A stretch of 64,000 nt of DNA, taken from Streptomyces sp. NRRL F-6676 (GTDB lineage: Bacteria; Actinomycetota; Actinomycetes; Streptomycetales; Streptomycetaceae). This document shows positions 50,830-59,100 of the stretch, piece by piece (position 1 is the first letter of the stretch; each line of letters starts with the position of its first letter). The notes beneath the pieces were generated by a model. The model ran no database searches, was not told the DNA's origin, and saw only the letters and a list, made by a program, of their open reading frames with translations. Position numbers and translations under genes: made by a program. Location: contig NZ_KL647085.1 in NCBI RefSeq assembly GCF_000725625.1, positions 96,354 through 160,353 on the forward strand, given 5' to 3'.

Positions 50830-50843
50830 TTCCAACGTTGGAA
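50830..50843. promoter_or_regulatory. LacI-type operator 3 (upstream of GH2 gene)
   Basis: TTCCAACGTTGGAA, a perfect 14-base palindrome centred on CG. It shares TTCCAACG with operator 2 and AACGTTG with operator 1. Confidence 0.75.
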
Positions 50844-50935
50844 ATTGAGTTCAGCGGAATGACAACACGGCCCTTCGGCGCCTGTCCATACCTCGCGCAC
50901 AGCTCGGCCCCGAGGACGCCCTTCACTGGATTAAT

Positions 50936-50951
50936 AGTCCAGAGCTGGACT
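50936..50951. promoter_or_regulatory. Candidate operator of the DauR-like operon
   Basis: AGTCCAG (50936-50942), AG, CTGGACT (50945-50951): perfect 7-base arms, 60 bases before the regulator start, in an AT-richer patch (GGATTAATAG). Probably the binding site of the regulator encoded just downstream. Confidence 0.55.
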
Positions 50952-51011
50952 CAATGCCCAGTAGTGGGTACCGTCGGGGGCGGTGAAGGATCCGTCGGAG
51001 GGGAAGGGCAC

Positions 51012-51701
51012 ATGGACCAGGACACGGGCCCGGACGGCAGTGGGGGCGCGCCGGGGGTGCTGGACGAGGGCGTACCCGTGGCCCCCGACGAGCACGTCAT
51101 CGGGGAGGTCGAGAAGATCGCCGTCGCGCTGGGGCGGATGTTCCCCGGGCTGTGCGAGGTGGTGCTGCACGATCTGCGCGACCCGCGCCACGCGATCCGG
51201 GTGATCGAGAACAACCTCTCCGGGCGCCGGGTCGGGGACTCCGCGACCGAGCTGGGGCTCGCCCGCATCGCCGACCCCGAGTACCCGAGCGTCATCCAGA
51301 ACTACCCCAACCGGTTCCCCGACGGCCGCCCGGTCAAGAGCACCTCCATCGGCGTCAAGAACGCCGCCGGGGAGTACATCGCCGCGCTCTGCCTCAACCT
51401 CGACGTCTCCGTGCTCTCGCCGGTCACCCTCGCCCTGTCCAACCTCGTCGCCACCGATGCCGAACACCGCGACCGGCCGCTGGAGAGCCTGCGCGACCGC
51501 AACGCGCGCGAACTGCGCGAGACCGTCGAGGCGCTCGCCGCGGAACGCGCCGGCACCCCGCGCTCGCTGAGCCGCCAGGACAAGAGGGAACTGGTGCGCC
51601 AACTGCACCGGGACGGCTTCTTCGACTCCCGGGACGCCGCGCAGGCCATCGCCGATCTGCTCGGGGTCTCCCGGGCGACCGTCTACAACTACACCAAATG
51701 A
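51012..51701 (+). CDS. DauR/YheO-type regulator (PAS-like + HTH)
   Basis: 229 residues from ATG 51012 (GGAGGGGAAGG upstream). N-terminal PAS_6/YheO-like domain (EVVLHDLRDPRHAIRVIENN; the GRRVGDSATELGL segment), C-terminal HTH_22 ending in AIADLLGVSRATVYNY. DauR of Pseudomonas controls D-arginine catabolism; actinobacterial relatives sit beside PLP enzymes for D-amino acids. Its stop overlaps the next ATG (ATGA), so it is cotranscribed with the two enzymes. Confidence 0.9.
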   Translation: MDQDTGPDGSGGAPGVLDEGVPVAPDEHVIGEVEKIAVALGRMFPGLCEVVLHDLRDPRHAIRVIENNLSGRRVGDSATELGLARIADPEYPSVIQNYPNRFPDGRPVKSTSIGVKNAAGEYIAALCLNLDVSVLSPVTLALSNLVATDAEHRDRPLESLRDRNARELRETVEALAAERAGTPRSLSRQDKRELVRQLHRDGFFDSRDAAQAIADLLGVSRATVYNYTK

Positions 51702-52948
51702 AGAATCCGGACATTGCTCCTGTGAACACCTCCGCACCCGTCCCCGCGCACGCCCGCACCTCCGCACCCGTCCCCGTTGACGCACACACCCCCGCCACCG
51801 CCCACACCCTCGCCGAACCCGACACCCCCTTCGCCGTCGTCGACGTGCACAAGGTGCTGCGCAACGTCGAACGCCTCGCCCGGCGCGCGGAGCGGCTCGG
51901 CGTCGTCCTGCGCCCGCATGTCAAGACGGCCAAGAGTCTCGACGTCGCCGCCCTGCTGCGGGACGGCGACGGCGCCCCCTGCCCCGTCACCGTCTCCACG
52001 CTCGCCGAGGCCGAGGCGTTCGCCGACGGCGGGTACACCGACCTCACCTACGCCGTCGGCATCGCCCCGCACAAACTCCCGCGCGTCCTCGCCCTGCTGC
52101 GGCGCGGAGTGCGGCTGCGGGTGCTGCTCGACAGCCGCGCGCAGGCCGAGGCCGTCGCCGACGCCGCCCGCCGGGCCGGGCTCGCGATCCCCGCGCAGAT
52201 CGAGATCGACTGCGACGGCCACCGGGGCGGTCTGCGCGCCGACGACCCCGCCCTCCTCGGCATCGGCCGCGTACTGCACGAGGCCGGCTGCCTGGGCGGT
52301 GTGCTGACCCACGCGGGCGAGTCCTACTTCGCCACCACCCCCGAAGCGCGGCGCCGGGCGGCGGAGCGGGAACGCGACGCCGCCGTCACCGCCGCCGGGC
52401 GGCTGCGCGCCGCCGGACTGCCCGTGGCCGTCGTCAGCGTCGGCTCCACGCCCACCGCGCACGCCGCCGAGGACCTCACCGGTGTCACCGAACTCCGGGC
52501 CGGGAACTACGTGTTCTTCGACCTGGTCATGGCCGGGCTCGGCGTCTGCCGGCTCGACGACCTCGCCCTGTCCGTCGTCGTCACCGTCATCGGCCACCGT
52601 CCCGAGCTGGGCCGGATCCTCACCGACGGCGGCTGGATGGCCATGTCCCGCGACCGCGGCACCGCACGCCAGGCCCAGGACCAGGGCTACGGACTCGTCA
52701 CCGACCTCGACGGCACCCCCGTCCCCGGCCTCGTCATGACCGACGCCAGCCAGGAGCACGGCACGCTCACCGCCCGCGACGGCGCCGCCCTGCCCGACCT
52801 GCCGCTCGGCACCCGGCTGCGGATCCTGCCCAACCATGCCTGCGCCACCGCCGCCCAGCACCACGGCTACCACGTCGTCGACAGCAGCAGGCCCGGCCCG
52901 GGCGCGCCCGCGGCCGTCGCGTACTGGCCGCGCGTCACCGGCTGGTGA
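51698..52948 (+). CDS. DSD1-like PLP enzyme (D-threonine aldolase / D-serine dehydratase type)
   Basis: 416 residues. Fold-type III (alanine racemase-like) barrel: the PLP Lys is in LRPHVKTAKSLDVA (RPHxKT), with HRGGLRADD and AGNYVFFDLV active-site segments. The C-terminal DSD1 domain has PNHACATAAQHH, whose His and Cys ligate zinc in D-serine dehydratases. D-threonine aldolases have a related site for Mn. Reaction expected: cleavage or dehydration of a D-beta-hydroxy amino acid. The first ~40 residues are a Pro/Thr/Ala repeat-like leader and the true start may be further in. Overlaps both neighbours. Confidence 0.88.
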   Translation: MKNPDIAPVNTSAPVPAHARTSAPVPVDAHTPATAHTLAEPDTPFAVVDVHKVLRNVERLARRAERLGVVLRPHVKTAKSLDVAALLRDGDGAPCPVTVSTLAEAEAFADGGYTDLTYAVGIAPHKLPRVLALLRRGVRLRVLLDSRAQAEAVADAARRAGLAIPAQIEIDCDGHRGGLRADDPALLGIGRVLHEAGCLGGVLTHAGESYFATTPEARRRAAERERDAAVTAAGRLRAAGLPVAVVSVGSTPTAHAAEDLTGVTELRAGNYVFFDLVMAGLGVCRLDDLALSVVVTVIGHRPELGRILTDGGWMAMSRDRGTARQAQDQGYGLVTDLDGTPVPGLVMTDASQEHGTLTARDGAALPDLPLGTRLRILPNHACATAAQHHGYHVVDSSRPGPGAPAAVAYWPRVTGW

Positions 52949-53007
52949 CGACCACCGCCCCCGCCCCTCCCGTCCCGCCGTCCACCCACCCCCGCGAGGT
53001 GCCCGCC

Positions 53008-53976
53008 ATGACCGACCCCTCACCCGTCTCCTTCGACGACGTGCGCGCCGCCGCCGGGCGCCTCGCCGGCATCGCCCACCGCACCCCCGTCCTCACCTCC
53101 CGCACCCTCGACGCCCTCGTCGGCGCCGAGGTGTTCATCAAGTGCGAGAACTTCCAGCGCGTCGGCGCCTTCAAGTTCCGCGGCGCCTACAACGCGGTGG
53201 CCCGGCTCTCCGCCGAACAGCTCGCCAAGGGTGTCGCCGCCTACTCCTCCGGCAACCACGCCCAGGCCACCGCGCTGGCCGCCCGGGAGCTCGGCACCAC
53301 CGCCGTCATCCTCATGCCCGAGGACGCCCCGCGCTCCAAGCGGGAGGCCACCGCGGGGTACGGGGCGGAGGTCGTCACCTACGACCGCTACTCCCAGGAC
53401 CGCACCGCGCTCGGCGAGGCCCTCGCCGCCGACCGGGGACTCACCCTCATCCCGCCCTACGACCACCCGCACGTCATCGCCGGACAGGGCACCGCCGCCC
53501 TCGAACTCCTGGAGGAGACAGGGGAGCTGGACGCCCTCGTGGTGCCCGTCGGCGGCGGCGGGCTCATCGCGGGCAGCGCCCTCGCCGCCAAGGCGCTGCA
53601 CCCGGGCACCGAGGTCTTCGGTGTCGAGCCCGAGGCGGGCGACGACACCAGGCGCTCCCTGGACCGCGGCGAACGCGTCACCGTCCCGGTGCCCCGCACC
53701 ATCGCCGACGGCCAGGCCCTGCCCACCCCCGGCGCGCTCACGTTCCCCCTCAACCAGCGACTGGTCGACGGGATCGCGCTCGTCAGCGACGAGGAGATCG
53801 TCCACGCCATGCGCTTCGCCTTCGAACGCCTGAAGATCGTCCTGGAACCGAGCGGAGCGACCCCCCTGGCCGCCCTGCTGGCCGGACGCCTGGAGCGGAC
53901 ACCGCGCCGCGTCGGCCTCATCGCCTCCGGCGGCAACATCGACGTACGGCGCTTCACCGAGCTGATCGGAGGCTGA
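53008..53976 (+). CDS. Threonine/serine dehydratase (serine racemase-like)
   Basis: 322 residues from ATG 53008, which has GAGGT seven bases before it and puts the start at the family position; a GTG at 52945 overlapping the previous stop is an alternative and would add 21 residues. Fold-type II PLP enzyme: AFKFRGAYNA with the PLP Lys, SSGNHAQATALAARELG and VGGGGLIAGSALA glycine loop, SGGNID near the end. No ACT domain, so a catabolic (TdcB/serine racemase type) enzyme. With the coupled DSD1-like gene it would turn beta-hydroxy amino acids into keto acids plus ammonia. Confidence 0.9.
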   Translation: MTDPSPVSFDDVRAAAGRLAGIAHRTPVLTSRTLDALVGAEVFIKCENFQRVGAFKFRGAYNAVARLSAEQLAKGVAAYSSGNHAQATALAARELGTTAVILMPEDAPRSKREATAGYGAEVVTYDRYSQDRTALGEALAADRGLTLIPPYDHPHVIAGQGTAALELLEETGELDALVVPVGGGGLIAGSALAAKALHPGTEVFGVEPEAGDDTRRSLDRGERVTVPVPRTIADGQALPTPGALTFPLNQRLVDGIALVSDEEIVHAMRFAFERLKIVLEPSGATPLAALLAGRLERTPRRVGLIASGGNIDVRRFTELIGG

Positions 53977-54007
53977 CGGGACACCGCCGGCCCCGTGTGC
54001 GCGGCGG

Positions 54008-54030
54008 ATGTCCGGTCACCGAACGGACAT
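54008..54030. terminator. Small stem-loop between dehydratase and GH16 genes
   Basis: ATGTCCG (54008-54014) pairs with CGGACAT (54024-54030) across a nine-base loop. Weak, but it is the only hairpin in the gap. Confidence 0.4.
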
Positions 54031-54051
54031 GCGTCCCCATAGAGTTCCGTC

Positions 54052-54978
54052 ATGCACCGCACGCGCCGCCTTCCGTTCCGCCCGTTCCGCCCGCGCCCGT
54101 CGGCCCTCCGGCCGGCCGTCTGGGCCGCCGTACTCGCCCTGCTCGCCGCCTGCGCGGCCTGCGGTGGGGGCGACGACGGTGGTGGCGACGGGGGCGCGAG
54201 AGCGGGCGGCAAGGACGGGGACGGCTGGCAGCTGACCTGGTCGGACGAGTTCAAGGGCGCGCGGGGCACGCCGCCCGACCCCCACAAGTGGGTCCACGAC
54301 ACCGGCGGCGAGCCCCAGTGGGGCAACGAGGAGTGGCAGTACTACACCGACCGCACCGCCAACGCCGCCCTCGACGGAAAGGGCCGCCTCGTCCTCACCG
54401 CCCGCCGCGAACAGCTCCCCGGCATGGCGGACTGCCCCTACGGCAGCTGCGACATCACGTCCGGGAGGCTCACCACAAAGGGCAGGTTCACCCAGGCGTA
54501 CGGGAAGTTCGAGGCCCGCATCCGGGTACCCGAGGGCAAGGCGACCCTGCCGGCGTTCTGGATGATGGGCGACAACGACGAGGAGAAGTCCTGGCCCGGC
54601 AACGGGGAGATCGACGCCATGGAGGTCGTCGGCGGCGAACCCGGCCTGGTCTACGGGACCGTGCACGGCCCCGGTTACGCCGAGGAGGGCCTCGGCGGCA
54701 GCCACGAACTGCCCGACGGCGAGCGCTACGCGGACGGCTTCCACACCTACGGCGTCGAGTGGACGAAGGACCGGATCACCTGGACCGTCGACGGCACGGC
54801 GTACCACAGCGACCGGCGTGCGCGGCACGACGGCAAGCACCCCTGGGTCTTCGACCACCCCTTCTACCTGCTGCTCAACCTGGCCGTCGGCGGCACCTGG
54901 CCCGGCCCGGTGACGTCGAGCACGCCGCTGCCGGCCCGGATGACGGTCGACTGGGTACGGGTCTACGAGCGGTCCTGA
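54052..54978 (+). CDS. GH16 family beta-glucanase/agarase-like lipoprotein
   Basis: 308 residues. A signal peptide with lipobox-like LAACAACGG suggests a lipid-anchored, or at least exported, protein; a Gly/Asp-rich linker follows. The catalytic domain has WSDEFKG near its start and GEIDAMEVVG, the ExDxxE motif with nucleophile and acid/base Glu. W-rich sugar-binding loops include NEEWQYYT and LPAFWMM. GH16 members cleave beta-1,3(4)-glucans, laminarin or agar; the linkage is not evident. It is likely to degrade cell-wall or algal polysaccharide outside the cell. Confidence 0.9.
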   Translation: MHRTRRLPFRPFRPRPSALRPAVWAAVLALLAACAACGGGDDGGGDGGARAGGKDGDGWQLTWSDEFKGARGTPPDPHKWVHDTGGEPQWGNEEWQYYTDRTANAALDGKGRLVLTARREQLPGMADCPYGSCDITSGRLTTKGRFTQAYGKFEARIRVPEGKATLPAFWMMGDNDEEKSWPGNGEIDAMEVVGGEPGLVYGTVHGPGYAEEGLGGSHELPDGERYADGFHTYGVEWTKDRITWTVDGTAYHSDRRARHDGKHPWVFDHPFYLLLNLAVGGTWPGPVTSSTPLPARMTVDWVRVYERS

Positions 54979-55054
54979 CCGGACGCCGCACCGAGCGGGG
55001 CCCGGGCACGAGCGGTCCTGACCCGGACGCCCCCCGGGCGTGGCCCGGCCCGGT

Positions 55055-56146
55055 TCAGCGGGTGCTCCACTTCTGGTTGTCCTGGCCGTTGCAGTCCCAG
55101 AGCTGGAGCCGGGTGCCGTTGCCGGTCGCCTGGTCCTTGACGTCCACGCACTTGTCCGCCTGCGGATTGACCAGGTCGTTGCTGGAGTTGAGACGGAACT
55201 GCTGGGCCGGGTTGCCGCTGCACACCGCGAGCTGGATCACCGCGCCGTTCTCCCGTGAGCCCCAGGCCACGTCCATGCACAGGCCCATCGAGCGGATCGT
55301 GCCGTCCGAACGGAAGTCCCACTTCTGCCAGTCGGCCTTGCCGCAGTCCCAGATCTCCAGCGGTGAACCGTCGGCGCCCCTGTGGCCCACCATCTCGATG
55401 CAGCGGTGGGAGGCGTGGCTGTAGAGGGTGGTGCCGGGGGCGCTGATGACCGTTTCGGTGGCGACGGCACCGCCCGCCCTCTTCTTCGGACTCCCGCCGG
55501 AGGAGCCCTTCTCGGCCGCCTTCCCGGAGCTCTCCGCGACCACGCCGGCACCGGCACCGGCCGCCGCGCCGGCCTTCGCCTCCTTCTTGCCGTCCTTCCT
55601 GCCGGTCTTCCCGTCGTCCTCGCTGTCCGACGGTGACGGGGACGCGGTCGGGGAGGCCGAACCGTAGGCGCCGCCGTCCGCCGCCGGATCGTCCAGGACC
55701 GTACCGGCGTTGGCGGCACGGTCCGACGGCGAACCCTTGGAGTCCGACGTGTCGAGCATCCCGGACACCAGGAACGGCACGCCGACCAGCAGCGCCCCGG
55801 CGACCGCCGCGCCGGCGAGTACGCCCCGGGACGGACGTCCGGAGGGGCGGGCGCCGGCGTCCTCGTCGGTGCCGGCGGTGAGGGTGCCGGGGGTGTCGGT
55901 GGCGGCCGCGCCGGCGGCGTCCGTCTCTGCCTCGGCGACCGGCGCCGGGGGTGTCGCGGCCTGTGCGACAGCCGCCGGTTCGGGCCCCGTTGGCGTGCTC
56001 GGAGCCGGAGCCGGTTCCGTCGGTGCGGGGGCCGTCGCGGCGGCGGGTTCCGCAGTGACGGCGGGTTCCGCGGTGGTGTCCGGGGCCGGGGCGGGCGCCG
56101 CCTCGCCCGTCGCGGCCTGGTGCCGGGGGTCGTTGGTGCCGGACAT
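55055..56146 (-). CDS. Single-pass membrane protein with extracellular ricin-B lectin domain
   Basis: 363 residues. The first ~105 are a Pro/Ala/Thr/Glu-rich disordered cytosolic region. One transmembrane segment (VLAGAAVAGALLVGVPFLVS, ~108-128) is followed by a low-complexity Ser/Lys/Gly stalk. The C-terminal ~130 residues are a beta-trefoil R-type lectin (HRCIEMVG..., PLEIWDCG...WQKWDF, LQLWDCN...NQKWS; three QxW units). It starts 52 bases after the end of the giant gene on the same strand and may be on its transcript. Presumably binds glycans at the cell surface; partner unknown. Confidence 0.88.
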   Translation of the reverse strand: MSGTNDPRHQAATGEAAPAPAPDTTAEPAVTAEPAAATAPAPTEPAPAPSTPTGPEPAAVAQAATPPAPVAEAETDAAGAAATDTPGTLTAGTDEDAGARPSGRPSRGVLAGAAVAGALLVGVPFLVSGMLDTSDSKGSPSDRAANAGTVLDDPAADGGAYGSASPTASPSPSDSEDDGKTGRKDGKKEAKAGAAAGAGAGVVAESSGKAAEKGSSGGSPKKRAGGAVATETVISAPGTTLYSHASHRCIEMVGHRGADGSPLEIWDCGKADWQKWDFRSDGTIRSMGLCMDVAWGSRENGAVIQLAVCSGNPAQQFRLNSSNDLVNPQADKCVDVKDQATGNGTRLQLWDCNGQDNQKWSTR

Positions 56147-56198
56147 GGGTGGGGTTCCTTCCGGGGACGGGTGCGTGGGGGGAGGTGCCGTCGGACGG

Positions 56199-59100
56199 TC
56201 AGTCGCCGTCCGGGGCGGGGGGAGTGGTCGAGAAGCTCTCGCCGTCGAAATACAGGGTGAGGGGGGCGCCCTCCTCGGGACCGAAGGCGCGGACGTCGCC
56301 TCCGGGGAGGATCAGGCGTACCGGCCGTTCGGTCTCCCGTGCCGCCAGAGCGGCCAGGGTGGAGATGTAAGCGGGGGAGTCGGGGCGGGCCAGCACCAGG
56401 GCGAGGCGTGCGGCCTCGTCCAGCCCCGCGTCCGCGACGGTCAGCGTGCCCTGGAGTATCGACTGGGCGCGCAGCGCGTCGGTGAGGGCGTTGATGCTCT
56501 CCAGGCGCTCGTTGCTCACCTCGGTGCCGGGGCCGGGGAGCGGCGCGTCCCCGGGGGCGCCGTGCGCGGCCACGTCGGCGCGGGCCCAGTCGCGGAGCGC
56601 GCCGTGCGGGTCGCGGGCGCGGGTCCAGGCGGGGGCGGTGCCGGACGCGGTGAGCAGCTGGGAGAGCGAGCGGACGAAGGAGTCGGGGCGCTCGCCACGG
56701 GGGACGACGGGGCCGGCCCCCTCGCCGCCGTCACCGTCGTCGCTGTCCTCACCGTCGTCGCTGTCCTCACCGTCCTCGTCGGCCTCCTCGACGTCCTCTG
56801 CCTCCTCGGCGTCCTCGACTTCTTCGGCGTCCTCGACTTCTTCGGCGTCCTCGACTTCTTCGGCGTCCTCGGCCTCGTCCTCCGAGTCCGACGACTCCGC
56901 CACCTCGCCCCCCGTCCCCGGGGCGAGCCGGGCCGGTGCCGGGTGGGGGGCGCGGTGGGGCCAGGCGGCCGGGGTGGAGGCGAAAGAGTCGGTCGGCAGC
57001 GGGACGGTGCCGTCGCCGGCCGCCGCCCGGTCCGTCTCCAGGAGGGCGACCCGGTCCGTCAGGGTGCGCTGGGCGGTCCGCTGGAGGTTCGCCTGGTGGG
57101 TCTGCTCGGTGAGGGCGTCCGCGATCTCGTGTTGGAGCGTGTCCACCGCCCGCTGCGCGGCGTCCCGCGCCGCGACGGCCGCGTCGTGGCGGCCGGTCGC
57201 CGCGGTGAGCGCGCTCCGGGCCGCCCGGTCGTCCGCGAGTGCGGCCGTGGCATGCCGCCGGGCGCGCTCCAGGTCGGCGGCGGCGGCGCGGGCCGCGTCG
57301 CGGGCCAGGCCGAGCCGGCGCGCGGCGTCCTCGGCGACGTGCCGGGCGGCGTCGAGGGCGCGGTCGGCGTCCTGGGCCGCCGTCCGGGCGGCGGCCAGCG
57401 CGGTGCGGGCATCGTCCCGGCGTGCGGTACGCCGGGTGACGGAGCCGCCCGACGAGGAACTGCTCGTACTGCGCCGGGAGCTGCCGCCCCGCGCGGAGGA
57501 GGCCGCGGCGGCGGCCTCGCGCAGGGCGCGTTCCGCCGCGTCGAGCGCGGCTTCGGCCGCCGTCACCGCCTCGTGCGCCGCCCGCGCGGTGCCGTCCGCC
57601 GTCGTCACCCGGGCGTCGCTGTCGGCCACGTCGGCCGTCAACTCCGTGACCCGGCGCCGCCGTTCGCCGTCGGCGCGCTCGGCGGCCGTGAGCGCCCGCT
57701 CGGCGGCGGTGCGGGCGTCGCGGGCGGTGTCGGCGGCGGTGCGGGCGCCGGCCAGCTCCGCCGCCGCGTGGGTCACCGGCGCCAGGGCGTCGTCGCGGGT
57801 GCGTACGAGGCCGGGCATCCGGGTGTGCAGCCCCGCCTCCAGCGCCCGCGCCTCGTCCTCCGCACGGCCGGCCTCCTCCAGGGCGCGCACCTGCTCCCGT
57901 ACGCCCGCCCAGCCGTCGGCGTCCGCGTCGGCGTCGGCGGCGGGAGCCGCAGCCGGAGCCGGGACCTCCTCCGGCTCCCCGTCCGCGTCGAACCGCCGGA
58001 AACGCAGTCCGTCCCCGTCCCGCAGCGCCAGTTCGACCGGCCGGCCGAGGCGCGCGGCCAGGCCCGAGGCGGCGTACAGGGCGCGCGCCGTCTGCTGCGC
58101 GCCGCCGTCGGTGGCCAGCCACAGCTGCACGGTGGTGTCGTCCCGGCCCGCGCCCGCCCGGACGCCCTCCGCCAGCAGCCCCGGCAGTTCGCGCAGCGGC
58201 ACCGTCCGCCAGTCCCGCAGCACCTCGTCGGCGCGCGCGTCGTCCCGGCCGTCGGCCGCGCGGGCCTGTGCGTCGGCGGCCTCGCGGACCAGCGAGGCGC
58301 CGTCGAACACGCCGGGGTCGGTGCGCCCGGCGGTGACCCCGAACCCGAGCACGTCGCGCTCCCGGGGCCGCATCCGCACGGTGCCGGTCACGTACCGGTC
58401 GCCGTCCGGGCCGTGCACGGTGATCAGCGCGTCGACGAGGACCTCGTGGCTGCGGCTGCCGCGGCTGCCCTCGGCGGCGGCGGTGATGCCCTGCTTGAGC
58501 CAGTTGCGCCGGGTCCCGCTGACGGCGGCGCCCGCGCCCGGGGCCTGCGGCTGACGGGCCAGCAGCGGCAGCGTGAACCCGACCACGTGCCGGTTGTCGT
58601 CGGTGGCCGCGAAGCCGCCCTGCAACGCCAGACCGCCGGTCAGCCCCGCGTACGAGGAGGAGCCCGCGCTCACCGTGGGCAGCCGCAGCCGGTCCAGCGT
58701 GACGTCCCCGGTGTCGGTGACCGGGCGCGGCCGGAACAGCTCCACGGTGAGCCGGGGCGGGGTGCCGGGCGGGCCCTGGAACGGGTACGCGCCCGGCATC
58801 CTGGTGGTCAGGCCGGCCGGCCCGCGCGGCCGGTCGAGGGAGAGCGTGCCCGCCTGGATCAGCTCGCCGACCCGCACGGCGGTGGCGTCCGCCGAGTCCG
58901 AGGCGGCCAGCGACTGCCAGGACCGCGTCAGCTCCGGGGCCACCTGCGTGAGCGCGGTGGCGAGTTCGGTGCCGCCGTCGAAGGCGAACACCGGCGCGGG
59001 GCCGCCGGGCGTGAACCGCCGGCCGCCCACCCCCGCCGGGCGCGCCGTGTGCAGGCCGACCGCCAACGGCGGCTCCGCGGGGGCGGGTTCGCCGGTCTCG

